Positions 45,230 through 58,519 of a stretch of DNA of 64,000 bases are shown piece by piece (within the stretch, counting starts at the first letter, position 1; every line of letters begins with the position of its first letter). The notes beneath the pieces were generated by a model. The model ran no database searches. It was not told the DNA's origin and saw nothing but the letters and a program-made list of their open reading frames with translations. Position numbers and translations under genes: made by a program. Location of the stretch: contig JAUDYN010000004.1 in NCBI GenBank assembly GCA_030407005.1, positions 434,001 through 498,000 on the forward strand, given 5' to 3'. Origin of the DNA: Desarmillaria ectypa (taxonomy: Eukaryota > Basidiomycota > Agaricomycetes > Agaricales > Physalacriaceae).

Positions 45230-46917
45230 ATGGCGCTTCCATCTGAGCACCTCTCCTATATTCTCTTCGAACTCTAGTCAATCTTCGGCTGATGAACACA
45301 TCCAACCTTTCACAAATTTCTCCCTTGTATCCAAACAATGGTCTGCCATCATCAACGAGGTGAATTCAACGCAATCAGTCATTCCCTTCTCCTATAATGG
45401 AGGTTATCTGTATACCATCCGGTCGATGTCCTCAATGTCTAAACCACTGCTCTGCCGCACCATTACATTCAAGGTGAATTACGTGGTTACACCATCACTC
45501 CTTCAGGATGTGGACCCTCCATTACAGCTATCAGGGGGGATAGAATCGGTGCTTCAAAAGATATTCCACGGTCCTGATGCACCCCCAGACGGGACTCTGT
45601 AGACTATCTCGATGATCCCCAGGTCCATATCCCCCGCTTCTGGATTCCTCTACAGACACCACGGCTGACCATTGTATATCACTACTGGTGCTGGGTATCC
45701 GCCTGTTTCCGAACCGCATGCCCCTTTCATTGTCATTGTGACCAATCCATTGTTCCCCGACAAGTCAGGCAGCTGTGTATCATGGGATGTACCACCTTGA
45801 TAGTGAAGCGACTCATGAACCCTTTCACCGAATGGAAGTGTCTAGCTTCCCTGACTAAAGATATACGACTTGATATTCCGGTTCCCTCCTTTACGTGGCC
45901 AACCTATAATTACCATTGCAGGATGTAGGGATGGGATCCTTGTCTCGTGTCACATCATGTTTGGCGAAGGGAGCTCTGTTCATCTTTGATTGGCAGGCCG
46001 CATAATATGTCATCTTATATCTTTTGCATTCTGGGTCTAATTATTCAGTTTGTCGCTATTGGCACGAGCAATATATTCCTATATTTGAACAGGTTATTCC
46101 TCTGGGCTCTGTGGGATATTTTGATCCATTCTCGAAGAAGTTTGTCGTATTGTTCAGTGCCATCGATCCAGTGCCTTCAATGGAACCAAGAATTCATATA
46201 ACATACCTTCTATTCTCAAAAATGGTGAGACAGAATTGATCACTAACCCAAACATTCTACCTCCCTGGCATGAGATTATGAATATAAAAAGTCTGACATC
46301 CTTCGCAAGCTCGGAGCTTGGACGAAGGGAAGATCGTTCGTGTGTCTCTATCGTGAACATCTATTTGTACCTTACGGAAGCAGAATATATAGTATTCCTC
46401 TGGCACCCAACATAGAACAGAATCTCTATCTTGGGCTCGGGTATGCTATTTCCCGGGAACTTGTAGGAGACCAATTCGAACACTGGCTGTCCGAGCATCG
46501 ACAGGTTATAATGGATATGTTCGGAGATCATCATCCTTCTATCCGAAAGCACCTGGAACTTGGTGAGGTAATTGTCATGCTACATATACCAACTCTATGG
46601 ACTGAGATGTGGCTCTATTTCAGTTACAACCACGGTGGACTCTTCGCAATATGTTTGGTTCGTCCTTCTTAGTCGCACTTGCTATAGCAACTGTTTTGCT
46701 ACTATGAATGTATTACTCGGTCTCCTTATTACATCACTATTAACGCCTTTACACAGCTTTACTTTCAAGTCGACCCTTAGGCCTGGTGCAGCCCTGACAA
46801 TCCTTGGGGGAAGATCAAGCGTCCTAGGCGCTGTATTCATCCCGATCCCATTTTTAGTTTCCTGGGACTACATCTCCCCTGTGGGGCAGTCGCCAATGAC
46901 TTGCCATTTTTTCTAGT
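45230..46917 (+). pseudogene. F-box-like family, copy D (longest, frameshifted)
   Basis: This is the most complete copy in the window. ATG 45230 opens MALPSEHLSYILFEL, F-box-like, but the matching continuation NFSLVSKQWSAII is in another frame. Following segments are SYNGGYLYTIRSM, ITFKVNYVVTP, the stretch around 45781-45860, IPLGSVGYFDPFSKKFVVLF, then YAISRELVGDQFEHWL and MDMFGDHHPSIRKHLELG. After a conserved intron come TTVDSSQYVWF and a C-terminal part ending QSPMTCHFF. These parts use all three frames, so at least three shifts or stops break it. Confidence 0.6.
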
Positions 46918-46939
46918 AGTTTAAGTCTCCGATGAGGGA

Positions 46940-47340
46940 CGTCGATCTGTCGTCAACACCCGTGAGCCGCTTCCTCCGAGTTGGTGCAGACACCGTTGAA
47001 AGAACTGGTCCTCTAGCCAATAACGGGACTTGAGGCCATGCTGATTATCCCGGCAGGGCGTTGGCTGATTACAAGGAAGGAGGAACAGTATTGGCACGTC
47101 CATCTCAATGCTGACGTGTTGCAGCTGCGGAGCACCAGAAAAGATGGGAAGAATGATGTCAAGGTTCGTGGGGAGATGGTTGCAGGTGGAGAGACACGCG
47201 ATGCGTTCTAGGATAGGAACACACTCAGCAATTTGGCATATAACGGGCCAGAGATGGTCGGGAGCTATGAAGAGACGTGTTTTCCAGCGATGGGAATGCC
47301 TGGCGAGGGTAAGAATCGGGGCTTGTTGAACTGTTTCGTC
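46940..47340 (-). pseudogene. F-box/LRR-type protein fragment
   Basis: One minus-strand frame reads HSHRWKTRLFIAPDHLWPVI, ICQIAECVPILERIACL then LPTNLDIILPIF and APQLQHVSIEMDVPIL. The spacing (HSHRW, then repeated leucine-rich strands and a 'measure by height' segment) is typical of basidiomycete F-box/LRR proteins, but no F-box start and no clean ends are visible. Confidence 0.45.
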
Positions 47341-47613
47341 GCCAACGCAAAAGATATCGAATTTGCGACGGACATGGTCTCCCGACCTCCATTATCAAAA
47401 GATGACAGCAGCGTTCATAGCCGCCTACCTGTGTTGCATCAAATGAATGGTTGCGGCCTGTAAAAGATTAGTCAATACTTAGTCCTTTGTATTTAAGCAT
47501 GTCTAGTCAAGTCGGTGTACGCATAGTTCATACGAAAAATGATTCAATTAAAAGTCCTAGTATATCATAGTTTACAATTCTGTATCCCGCAAGATCAGGT
47601 CCGTGCCATCAAA

Positions 47614-48605
47614 CTAGCAGCACATCCCGAAAAAATGTTGGTAGTTGTCATTCTTATCCAAACCATCGTGGTTAAACGGGGGAGGCGGTTCTGGCCGTTG
47701 CCTACGTGGAGTGTCAAGATAGCTCTGCGGGAAGAAAGGGCTGAAACTTTCTGAGATAGGCGAAGACGGTCGTGCGGAGCCCTCCTTAAGGAAATAGAAC
47801 TGTCTTTGAAAAATGAATCCACGGTCAGACATGTAGTGGATGCGATCAGCCCATGGCTGGAATGATTTGAAGCCCTCTGTCGCGAGCAGAACAGGTTTGC
47901 TCATTGAGTGAAACAACACCCATTTGCTTGCGTGCAAGTTGCGGTCTGTCATACCAGAGCGACCGTTGAATGTGCTCCCCTGAGCATGGATTGGTTGAGG
48001 TTTCCCTCCAGGGAGCGGCACCTCGCCAAGTCTGTAACGACAACAGACCCAGAGAATGGTATAGAAGGAGATTATAGATCGTAACTATACAGATTCACTG
48101 GCGGTTGCAAGTCTTTGCTGTATGGCTTATCGAGAAGTTCAAAGGCCATAAATGGTCGAGTACCAGTAGAAGCGGCTCCGTCATCGCAAAATAGGAAAGG
48201 TCAAAGTCGTTCAGCACGCCACAAATGACTCCTTGGAGATTTCGGCGCCACATTATATTATTTTTGCTGATGTCGCGATGAAGAATGTGGGGATGGTCGT
48301 ACAGCCATTTGTGTACTGGAGAATATATGAATTGACATTCAACTTGGATGCGAATAAACACGTACTTTGCAGAATGTCCAGGAACACCTGTACAAATTCT
48401 CGAGGTATCTTGAGATACGCGAAGGAGTTCAGCTTCTTCTAAATCATAGCACGGCAGATTCAGTCCTCGTATTTGAAAACCTCAGGGCTAGCACATTTCG
48501 CCATCTCGAAAAGCACCTTGAGTTTGGCCTGAGAAAAATCCGCATCGAAACCGAAATCTTGCGAGTAAAAAATGTCGGGAAGATGATCCAAAGTTCAATG
48601 GTTTT
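47614..48605 (-). pseudogene. FunK1-type protein kinase, C-terminal part, frameshifted
   Basis: The minus strand keeps kinase motifs: HILHRDISKNNIMW (catalytic loop, about 48270) and GVLNDFDLSYF (DFG-equivalent DFD), then STGTRPFMAFELLDKPY (the TGT-PFMA hallmark of fungal FunK1 kinases), and the C-terminal RNLHASKWVLFHS. Moving from DLSYF to the TGTRPFMA part needs a one-base frame change near 48180-48190. The region before 48440 shifts frame again, so I call it dead. FunK1 kinases are expanded in mushroom-forming fungi. Confidence 0.75.
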
Positions 48606-48699
48606 TTGACCCGCAGTTCGCAGTTTACGCATTGTCTTTTTCTGTGAAAGCCTAGTCCCTTTCAAATCTTTACTCCGCAATCGGGCACGTTTCGGACTT

Positions 48700-49681
48700 G
48701 ACCAGGTGTGAGATCTACAGCTAATATCGCAAAGGGGAAGCCGACTACCACGCTGTCGAACGGTGAGAGAGGAGAATCTGATAAGCATGGCTATGAAAGC
48801 ATCCGTAGCTTGCCCGCAATCGCCCACGACATCCACCGGTTTATAAACGACGATAGAAGAGATGTCGTAATAGAAAGGTTGCTCGTTTTGACATCAAAAG
48901 CATCCGGATACAGCGGGTACGAAATTCGGCGCTTGAGAGGATCTCCGAGACATGCTGAGCACAGCGGAGGTGCACTTTCCGGTATTCAGCAGACTTACCC
49001 TTCACGGTGTCTCACGGCGTTTCTTTCTTCTTGGTCACCTCTTTAGGATCCGATCTCTTTCGTGCTTTGCATACGCTATCCACCGCCGCTGGACGAGTAT
49101 ACTTGGTGGAGTCGTCATCTCCATCGTCTCCTTCTGATGGCCGCTTCTGAATATCGTGGACTCCGCTAGATTGTGCGGCAACTATCGATCGAATAATCAG
49201 AGATATAAATAATAAAAGGATCTTTACCTTCCGGAGCAAGAACGCGGTATCTGATGTGTCACGCGGTATCTAACGCTTGCACACGGACGATATAGCCTGG
49301 CAGTGATGAACCTACGGGTACACCTGCCGTCTTGAGAGCGCTCTTTTACACAGGTCGTACAATTGACGTAATGGCACCAGACTCATATTTTGCGTACCAG
49401 TGCATATCTTGCTATATTCCCCTGCAAGAACTCCGAAAGAAGCGTGTCTCTTAACGAGGCCAAACTAAGAACGCAGGACTGCTCGTACGTCATGCGAGCG
49501 GAAGGTGGAGAATCGTCGCGAAGAACGTGGGGATGGGTAAAAGGACGCGGTCCTCGAGATGCACTGTCATGAATGGATAATAAGGAATAAAGCCTTTCGA
49601 CGTACGACTCGCAGAGTAGTTGCTCAAAGAGGTAGTATGAGAGTTAGTAGCATATATTTCTAATTGATGCCCGGTCGACAT
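48700..49681 (-). pseudogene. Family X copy upstream of the FunK1 remnant
   Basis: From about 49681 the minus strand reads MSTGHQLEIYATNSH and SNYSASRTS, then HLEDRVLLPIPTFFATILHL (compare DGRIFIPPDAFLSTLLRL). After the conserved intron position comes VHDIQKRPSEGDDGDDDS, an acidic linker like that of the intact gene. The C-terminal part QPFYYDISSIVV and ATDAFIAMLIRFS lies in a different frame. Several shifts break it. Confidence 0.6.
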
Positions 49682-52034
49682 CGAGGCGCGAGAAACCGTG
49701 GATAGGGAACAGAAGAAGAATTTAGCCTTTAGACGTCGACAACAAAGATTACTTTGTTGAAAAACCTTAGCTTCAGTAGTGTGGAGTTAAGAAAAGATGC
49801 AGCCTTGGTGACTGTTGTTGGGTTCGGTTCCGGGGTTTCAAACTCGTGAAACAGTGATCTCCAGCACGTGGTCGTGGAGTCAGAGCAAATTTGGGTCTGA
49901 TAGAACATCCTTCTCCCGCCTCTCCTGCAATGCAATAGTATCAAACCCCGCGACCTTAGCCTAGAAAGGTCCGCATCGTTTCACTCCTTCTTAGTGCCTT
50001 TATAGCATTCCCATAGGATACTGGCAGAATTGAAGTTCGGCTAGTGCGAAAGCCGACCTGACGGCAAGTTCGTTCTATCCAAGTTCTAACTCCAAAAATC
50101 TCGAGGCGTCTTCCTTGCTATGGAAGGCGGGCTCTCACCATCCCCATGTCCTCGTTATGGTGCTAATTCAGAGCCTGAAGAGTTGGATTAACCGAGTTCT
50201 TTGCCCAGTAGTATCTCATCGGGGTCGGGCGCCAGCCCGACATAACGTTTTACTGGTGCAAACTTCTGATGATCCCAGCGATGTCTCCTTGCTTTTGACT
50301 GCACACATCCAGGTACTGTGACCTGTCTGATGAACATCAACAGCAATTCCGTACTGCAGCTGAAACAATGCATGATTCTTTCATTTCTGGGAACTGGATC
50401 TCATCTTCATATTTAGTTTTATCACTTTTGATTGATTCGACTTTTATGCCTCTCACACTGACAATTCTCTTGACAGATCTGCTTTCTACCTTAGCAACTG
50501 GAACATGCATGTTCTACGGAGGTCCTTTGCGGTCGTAACCTGGCTAGTTACATATCGCGGTCGAAGTGCTTTCACATCGGAAGGCAGACTGTTTTGGTGC
50601 TGAACTCCTACGCATTGGTGCCGTTCTCTTGGCTTGGCCTCCCAGTAATATTAGAGCTTGGTCACGAGGGAGAGTTACCTGCTCCATGCGTTCCCGTTGC
50701 TTTCCGAAACTCTCTCGTTGGCGCAACTAATATCTCAACCTTTGACAATGTGGCGCGACTCGGATTCAGTCGTGAGTGATCTCTTCCAGTCAGATATGCT
50801 GAAGTGGCGTTCGTGTGCCATAGACCTATTGTCTTTTGAAGGAGAAGCAGATTTTGACGAACATACCGCGGCTCTAGTCCCATGGACGTCGTACTCATTC
50901 GGCGTGGCGTCTTCCTAGCCGCCTTAATATTCCGTAAACATCAAAATCGATTTCTAACTAGACCGCCATTTAACCGTATGCCTTGACATACGACTCATTG
51001 TTCACATGCTAAACACCGCATTCATGACTCAATATCCCCAGGCTTTGTTTTTTTTAAATGCGTAAGTGGCTACTAATTATAAGTCAAGATTGCTTCGAAT
51101 TCTCTCGGCGTAGCTCCGCTGACGTGGGTGAGACCGAACTGAGATATCTGTGCGCCGAGAGAAACAGAAGGCCTCCCGACCAACTCCTGCAGGACCTCCG
51201 ACCAATGGAAACCGAGAGATATGGCCATCAAAAATTTCCGGTACTTAGTACGGTATGTTACGGTATGCCATATCTTTTCATCCAAAAATTTGCAGCAAGT
51301 CAGGTCTCAAGTCAGTCTCAGGAGTGGCTCGCTGGCCTGTATTATTGGACGCGAAAGCAAGTATTTCCTATCAGTCTCCCACCACATTAATACCTCAAGG
51401 CCGACAGTACCGCACACTGACTCGCTTCTTGTTAGCGAGAAAGGGAGTCTTCTGGGGACACAGAAGCCTTTTTACTTTCTCTCTGTAGGGGCTCTGAAAC
51501 GTTGTCTTTCCTTCAGACTTTTCGGAGAGACGGGGCCCGGACGGCACGCAGTAATGGCGCGTGGATGCGCAGCTCAGGCGCGCCAAGGCGGCCTCTCTAA
51601 TCCCGCCGAGCCCCGGAATTTCGGTATCGGTTCCCTTCCATTCATTGTATTTTCCTTCCGGAATATAGACAGTTTGAATAAATCATGGACTTCTTTCATA
51701 TTCTGAGAGCTTGTAGTGGAGAAAAGAAGATTTTGACCCAATTTGGACGGACAATTTTCGGGGATTTGGCCGAAAAAGGAGCGCATAATCATCGGGGTCC
51801 TGGTATTACGGCTCTGGCAGTGATGTTCACCATGCTTGCTGCCATCGCCTATTAAATTCGACGGGGAGGTCCGGGCCCTTATTTGCCTTCATTCCCTCTC
51901 TCGCCGACTGACTTGAAAACGACAGAGCAATTGAATTGCTCTGTCCTACTGTCTCTACTTTTTTCTTTTTCTTCTTCTTTCCTTTACGACAATTCCCCGC
52001 AGTCCTGCATTTGATCGGTTCGAGACCTTACTTG
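49682..52034. other. Gene-poor interval
   Basis: About 2.3 kb with only short ORFs (up to 161 codons at 51221-51706) and no motif I recognise. A long pyrimidine tract (51950-51985) ending CCCCGCAG looks like an intron 3' end, so the membrane protein at 52035 could have an upstream exon here. I could not find one. Confidence 0.5.
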
Positions 52035-53881
52035 ATGGAAAATGTGTCGCACCGAGCCTGGAGTCGTCCTTCTGTCTCACAGATCCAGGATTCACCCTCC
52101 AAGACAACTCAGTCAAGACTCGTGAAGCAACTACGACGAGAGCCAGTGAGGCAACAGGCAATGGGCACCGAGTACGTTATGTTTTTCCCTGTATTACGGC
52201 TATGTATTGACAACGGGGGTATAGATCTACATACATACCGCGGGACGTAACATTTGGCGTCACTCCCATCGCAGTGGCCACTGGTGCTCACTTTTCATCT
52301 TTCACTGAGACCGTGTTGGCTACGAGGAAACCGTATCGTATGATGAAGCAACGTCCAGAGGCTCTCACTCCTACTTGGCAAGAATGCAACGTGCTTGGTC
52401 GGCAGGAGGCGACAGTGACAAGGTACACCGATTTGTCTTGTTAGAGTACTGTCATTAACTTGAACGCAGTGAATCTGCGTGGATCAATATCACCATATTG
52501 CCCACGTCGACGACGGCTGATACCACGAGCGATGTGACATCGACAATGACCACTTCATCGTGGGTAACATCATCAGATGCTTCGGTGACTGATACGAGCA
52601 GCACTTCGTCCAAGTCACCGTCATCAACGTTCGATGCTTCGTACGCGGTTTATTTTATTTGCACGCCTGTACTTACCCTTAGACAGGTCGTCGTCGACGA
52701 TTCCTTCCACAACGCCAGACTCAGCTTCACCAATGTCCTCTTATACGACTCCTACTGAGTCCCCTTCTGAAACCTCCTTCTCTACCTCATCTTCATCAAC
52801 ACCGACTCCGTCCTTTACAACGTCAAGCACATATACCTTTCCCTTGTCACCCACCTCATATTCGTGGGCATCGCCATCGACCTACTGGCCAAACCCAACG
52901 ACATCATGGTATACAGTCATGAGCACGTCTTGGGTTACCGAATCCGAGACTGTCACGCAAGTTTCCGGTACCGCTGCTTCTCTCACCAGCGCTAGTCCTT
53001 CGCAGTCCTTTGCTTCAACTACTACCATCACTTCTACGGGTCTGCTCAGTACCGACGGTCCAGATCGAGGAAATAGGATCTCGCGCAATACAGGCGCTGT
53101 TATTGGTATTGCTGTCTCTGCGGCGGTTGTCGTGACCCTCATAGCAATTGGAGTATTCTTCGCGTGCCGTAGATACCGACGGTCAGCTTCAGAACCATCG
53201 ACTGAGCAACCTCAGTTCGTGCCGTCATGGAGGCCCCCGCTTGCGGGTGACGACGATAGCAGCCTTGGTGCCACTATTACGGCAATGAGCACGGTTGGAC
53301 ATCGGGTATCTTCTGGCCAGATCCCTTACGTTGATCCGCGAGAGATGGGACGTTCACCGCCCTCGTCAGATGGGCTGGCGCCGTCGTCGCATGGTCACTC
53401 ATCCAATGAATCTTCGAGCTATGCCCTTCTCTCGCGATCGAGGTCGTCTTCAGTAGGAAAGCGCATGCGGGCGGAAGAAGCACCACCCGAGGAGGAAGAA
53501 TATCGATTGCGTATGAGGAGGTCTGTTCAAGTATCAGATCTCGTTATTCCCCCAGTCCCAAGGATACCTTCAACAATCCAGTTACCCCCAACTTCGCCAA
53601 TTTCTCAAGCGTCTTCGACTTATCCCAGTTCGTTACTCAACCCACCACCACCGCCTCCCCTTGAACCTCCTGCTCCGGCTTATGCTGTTCAGAGCTCTTC
53701 GTCGTGGCCTCCCCCGCCGATGCTGGTTCCTCCGTTTGGTATGCACGCGCCTGAAGGTCTGCTTCACCCATTAGTCGGCCTCGAGCAAACGGAGAGTGTC
53801 ACGAGTTTTAGGGACCATATGGATTATTCAAGACCGATCCTACCGAGGAGAGTAGATAGAGGTGAAGAAGAATCAATATGA
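52035..53881 (+). CDS. Single-pass membrane protein with Ser/Thr-rich ectodomain
   Basis: Four exons (52035-52171, 52225-52422, 52470-52640, 52687-53881) total 1701 nt and encode 566 residues. After an N-terminal region of about 110 residues comes a long Ser/Thr-rich stretch, probably O-mannosylated. One membrane segment follows (GAVIGIAVSAAVVVTLIAIG) with a basic stop-transfer CRRYRR, then a Ser/Pro-rich cytoplasmic tail with a polyproline run (NPPPPPPLEPP). The layout resembles fungal Mid2/Wsc-type cell-wall sensors, but I see no WSC domain. No signal peptide follows the chosen ATG. An alternative frame in the first exon (FDRFETLLDGKCVAPS) would fit a secreted start but breaks phase. Confidence 0.65.
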
Positions 53882-54171
53882 ATGTCTTTTTTTGCTTTCT
53901 TGCCGCTCGCTCTTTATCACTACTTAACCGTATACCCCTCACGCACGCACTTATACATTCACGTCACAATCGCATTTTAGTACAGCAATAAAATAGGTAA
54001 TTTGTAGTCCGTTTCCTGGGCTTGTGGATTTCTATAAGGATGACACTCTTTCACGTTGAAGATAAGCAATTTTTTATTATTATGACATTGGTAACCTGTA
54101 AATACAATGCAATGGAGATAAAATTTGGAATAAATGATACAGAAATGTCAAGGTGTCAGCCTTCTTGGCCC

Positions 54172-56286
54172 CTACAAGAAGATAGGCTGGAAGTAAAGTT
54201 TCAGTCCCTCCGCAGTATTCAGACGTGCCCCAACCACCCCATCAGGTCGAACGACGACCATAAGACTCGTACCATCCTCGATGTTATAGTGTTTGTAAGC
54301 ATACCCTTCCTCATCCTTCAACATATCACCCTCCGCTTTAACAGCAGAATTCTTCGGCAGAATGATGATAGGCTTTACCAGGGCCGGTGAATATGACCCC
54401 AGCCTATCCAAAACCTCCACATGCACCTTCATATCATCCGAGAACACGAGCACCGTATGGTGCGCAGGCCCAAAGCTGTCAAATAACGCAACCTTACCCC
54501 CGTCAGCATCCACCAATCCCGGCGCCTCAGGAGCCCTGTCTCCACCCTGAACGCGTCCGTCGAGGCCAGACCTATACGGATCCACCGCCTCGTCCCCCGG
54601 GTTCGTCTCATCCACGACGATCGGGCTCCCGCGGTAGGTGACGCCAAACTGGCGCAGGATGTACCCCCGGAACCACCCGGTGTGGTTGTCGTCGGCGCGT
54701 TTGAAGGTCTTGTTGAAGAGCTCGGTGGTGCATTCGAGCATGGCAGCGACGACGGGGAGGCGTTCGGCGTTGTACGTCTCGAGGAGGGTGGGCGGGGCGA
54801 GGTGTTTGTGTACGAGGGCGAGCTTCCATGCGAGGTTGTTCTGATGGCGTTGTGAGAAAGATTCTGGGGTTCATTGACATGGGTACTCACTGTATCTAAT
54901 ACGCCAGTGTTGATACCCTGATGAATGTATTATTAGTAGGTCTTCGGATACAATAGCAAAATACGAACCTGGCCGCCGGTAGGACTATGAACATGTGCCG
55001 CATCTAAATTTACAATCATTAGTATCAGAGTCGAAGCACAGAAATAAGATGAAGCGAGAACATACCTCCAGCAACAAACACCCGTCCCACTCCGAATTTG
55101 TTCACCATCCGGACGTTAACTCTAAAGCGATATGAAACAAGATTAGAAATATTCAAGATCAATTTGAAGGGGCGTACTGGAACTGGGAAAGGAAGATCAC
55201 CTGGCCAAAGTTGATATCGTTACGCTTGGTGATTTCGCGGAACTCTTGGATAAAGCCTTCGCGGCCAGAAGCCATTCTTTCGCGATTGAGTTCAGGACCC
55301 GCAGCGATAATGTAATACCTGTCGTCTCCTGGTTTCAAGTACGGTCGCAGAGACACCCTGTTGGAAGTACATTGAGTGGGAAAATCTTAGGTAGAGAGGT
55401 AATTGTATCATACGTTCGGCTAGAAGCATCTCCCCACACATGCCAGGACTGCACTTGGTTCGTCAAATGGATGCATGAAATAAGAAGCAGCTTACGGATT
55501 GATCTAATGGTGAGTTGATAACTTGAATGTCACCTACAACCCATCGCTCCGCCGACTTCGTCTCTCCCATAAACGTGAGCCCCAACTGTTTACGCACGGT
55601 ACTCTTCCCACCATCTGTGCCAACGAGCCAAGCGACCTCCGCAGTTTCAGGAACCTGCTCGTTAGCGTCGTTCCATTTCAAGAGATGGGCAGTGACACGG
55701 TCAGGGCTTTGTTCGAACGACACCAGTTCCGTCCCGGTTTCGACAACGCAGCCGAACTTCACAAGATGGTTACGCAGCACTTCTTCGTGAGCGTCCTGGC
55801 CGATGAGAATAGGGTTAATCTAGTAATGCATGATGAGATTAAGTCGTTGGCATGATACATTGAAGAAACTGACGATAGGACGATCGGGAGTACTCTCCAA
55901 CTCCTCGGACATTGGCATTCGTACTTTGATGCTGACACCATCCGGCTCGTACATTATGAGAGGATGCGACTTCCCAGACTCCTCTAGGATATCGGGAAGA
56001 ACGCCTAGGAGCTTGTATACCTCCATGGTTCGCGGCTAGTAGGTCAATATTTAATCGGTTGTCTTAAGGTATGAGGAATTGCGTAACGTACGTGAACGCC
56101 AGAGCCCTTTTGACCGACTTTGTAATTTGAACGTTCCTTGTCGATAATTCGTACAGGTACGCCATTTTTGATCAGAGAAAGAGCGAGGACGAGTCCTGAA
56201 GGTCCCGCACCAACCTGGAAGCGCGTCAGCAATCGACTTACAAAGCGAGTGAAGAAGAAACGAACGATGAGAACGGTGTCTGTCAT
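54172..56286 (-). CDS. FAD-dependent aromatic monooxygenase (phenol hydroxylase-like)
   Basis: A multi-exon gene starting at 56286. The first short exon MTDTVLI joins VGAGPSGLVLALSL, the FAD-binding GxGxxG with the first strand. Next are PVRIIDKE, GSGVHPRTMEVYKLLG, the DG motif in LVGTDGGKSTVRKQLG and the second FAD motif GRVFVAGDAAHVHSPTGG, then GINTGVLDTNNLAWKLALV. The C-terminal part (DSFGPAHHTVLVFSDDM and onward to LKLYFQPIFL) is the thioredoxin-like domain of this group. The likely role is NAD(P)H-dependent hydroxylation of a phenolic or similar ring. It looks intact. A GATAAAAG stretch at about 56354-56361 (minus) could act as a TATA element. Confidence 0.9.
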
Positions 56287-58519
56287 AGCAGTTGAGACTG
56301 TTGGAGATGGATGAAAACTTGAGTGGTGGTATCCTGGTGTACTCGAACTATGATGCTTTTATCTTCACGATGACGTCGACGTCGACGTCCACATGTCCCC
56401 GTCCACGAGACTAAAATAACTCGATCTCCCGAGTCGGACAATATGTCAAAAATTAGAATACATCCGAGTCTGAAGGCTTGCCTTACTGGGCGACATCAAA
56501 GTCTTGAGGCGCAAGTCTGAAGCTTCGAGTTCGTTCAGCAAGGGAACTAGTGAATGATGCAGATGACGAAAGTATATTGTCCGAGTCGGTAGTGTACAGG
56601 CCGTGATGACAAGTATCATTGTGCTTCCACGAGAGCTGGCCTCGGTCAACTGCAATTCTACCGAGCCGTTTACCCTCAATGACGTGTTAGAAGGTCCTCT
56701 GCTGCTGTAGCAAAATTCGAAGGGCCACCATTGGATGCGTGGGGCAGTGAATATTCATTAGCCGGGGTACCTTGTCAAGAAGAAAGCGTCTGGGTAGCTC
56801 TAGTGTGTTGGAAATGTCGATGCTCTTTCGCACAATCTAGAATCCAAAACGTGGACACCAAGGGGAAACTGCGATACCCTTCACAAGTTTGACAGAGTGA
56901 GAAATCCGGCCACGATGTCGGCGAATGTTCGTAAATAGAACACATTTAATGTAAGTGATTGGGTGGATCGGTACGGTGAGAACCGGGAAGCGTCGCTCCT
57001 GGTACTGTACGGTAAAACAGTAACGAGAAGGTGGAAAGCGGCGTGGGGTGAAATGAAAGAGCTTTCAATCGACGATCACGTCTCCGACTCGGGATGAAAC
57101 GTCACGTGGCACGTCGCGTCGCGTCTATGAGGCACAATTGAACGATTTTGATCCTAGCTGTCAGAAATCGCAAAGGCATACTCAAACGAAATGAGTGATA
57201 AGAAATGTTATATCTTTGGAAAAAAACTGGGGGAAGGGGGGCAGAATTAAATTGAATGGCGAAATACACAGTAGTATACCGTTACTAGTTGGTGAGGGCT
57301 AGCGCATCCACCTGGCAGGTCCGAGTCCTATGCTTTTTTAAAAATTAAATTTGATCTTAAGCCTGACACAGCAGTTTGAACAACCCAAGGAGCCACGTCG
57401 GGTAATAACACAAACTTCTTTCCTTCATCTCAGCTTACAAATAGTGAATATGGGATTTGCAGGCATGTCTTGCATTAACTTAACACTATCCACAATTCCC
57501 ACGTAGACGATGCCATCGTTGAACAACAATTCCCATCATTGTCAATGAATTGAGTGGTGAAGCAACTATGACCAGAATTTTCTGAAGTTGATTGGGAGGA
57601 CACCAACCAGTTCGAGTGTGATAACCTCTCTCCCTCCCTCCCTAGCAATCAGTATGCACATGGTCATCCTTGCCCACGCATACCCCCTTGCTCGCTGGAA
57701 CACAATCCATTGTTTCAGCACAAATTGGACGCAAAATCGGCCACAGGTTTGTGTTGTACCTTTCTTGACCTCTATATCAGCTGTTGAATGACAAGACACT
57801 AGATAGTCAACTCCTTTCGTTTTGAAAACAGATATGTCAGGGTGGACATGACCAAAAAGAATTTTTGTTCCAAGAAAAGATCATGGTAAGAACTACAGAT
57901 CAGGACAGAAAATGGGCTAAGAAATACTGGGAACGGGTTGCAGAGACAAAAGGGAAAGCAGGAAACATAAGGATCAGGACGAGAGTAAGATCAGAAGACG
58001 TCGGCGTAAAGTCATGAGCAGAGTAGTAGCCGGTCCAGCAGATGTCGTCAACGAATAGAAATACTCCCACGGTTCGATCAGGTCGGTCGGCAAATGCCGT
58101 GATGGGGCTATCAATAGAATCTTTTCCCACAGGTTGTTCAGGACAGCACAATAACCGAGTATCCTATAGGACTTCGAACAGTAAGAAATCCACACGGAAA
58201 TGAAAGAATATAAGTGAATCCCTTTGAGAATACTAACGGCAGTTGATTATCACCGTGCGAAGCTCGTAATATAACGCTAGCACGGATACAGTACAGCGCC
58301 GGAAATATTGGCAATGGAATCATGGAATCAGAAAGCTCGAGATGACCAGTTACATATTCTAGTCTATTAAGCTGACATCCAGTAAAGCATACGACTACAA
58401 AACTTACAAATGAGCAACTAGCGCATGTCAGCATCATTTTGACATTAAATCTGCGGGTGACTGACTGGAGCTTCTCCGATACGTCCCGTGTGAGAAATCG
58501 GTAAGATCATTTTGCCTGT
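56287..58519. other. Gene-poor interval
   Basis: No gene I can support. An alternating GACGTC-rich stretch lies near 56371-56392. At 57285-57345 there is a tRNA-like string ending in a T run (see rejected items). Minus-strand ORFs at 57900-58437 include hydrophobic segments but lack a start, motif or clear exons. Confidence 0.45.

Noticed and set aside
57285..57345. tRNA-like segment (CTAGCGCATCCACCTGGCAGGTCC...) followed by a T run
   Set aside because: It recalls a tRNA or SINE head with a pol III terminator, but the acceptor and T-arm do not pair. It may be a decayed tRNA-derived fragment, too weak to list.
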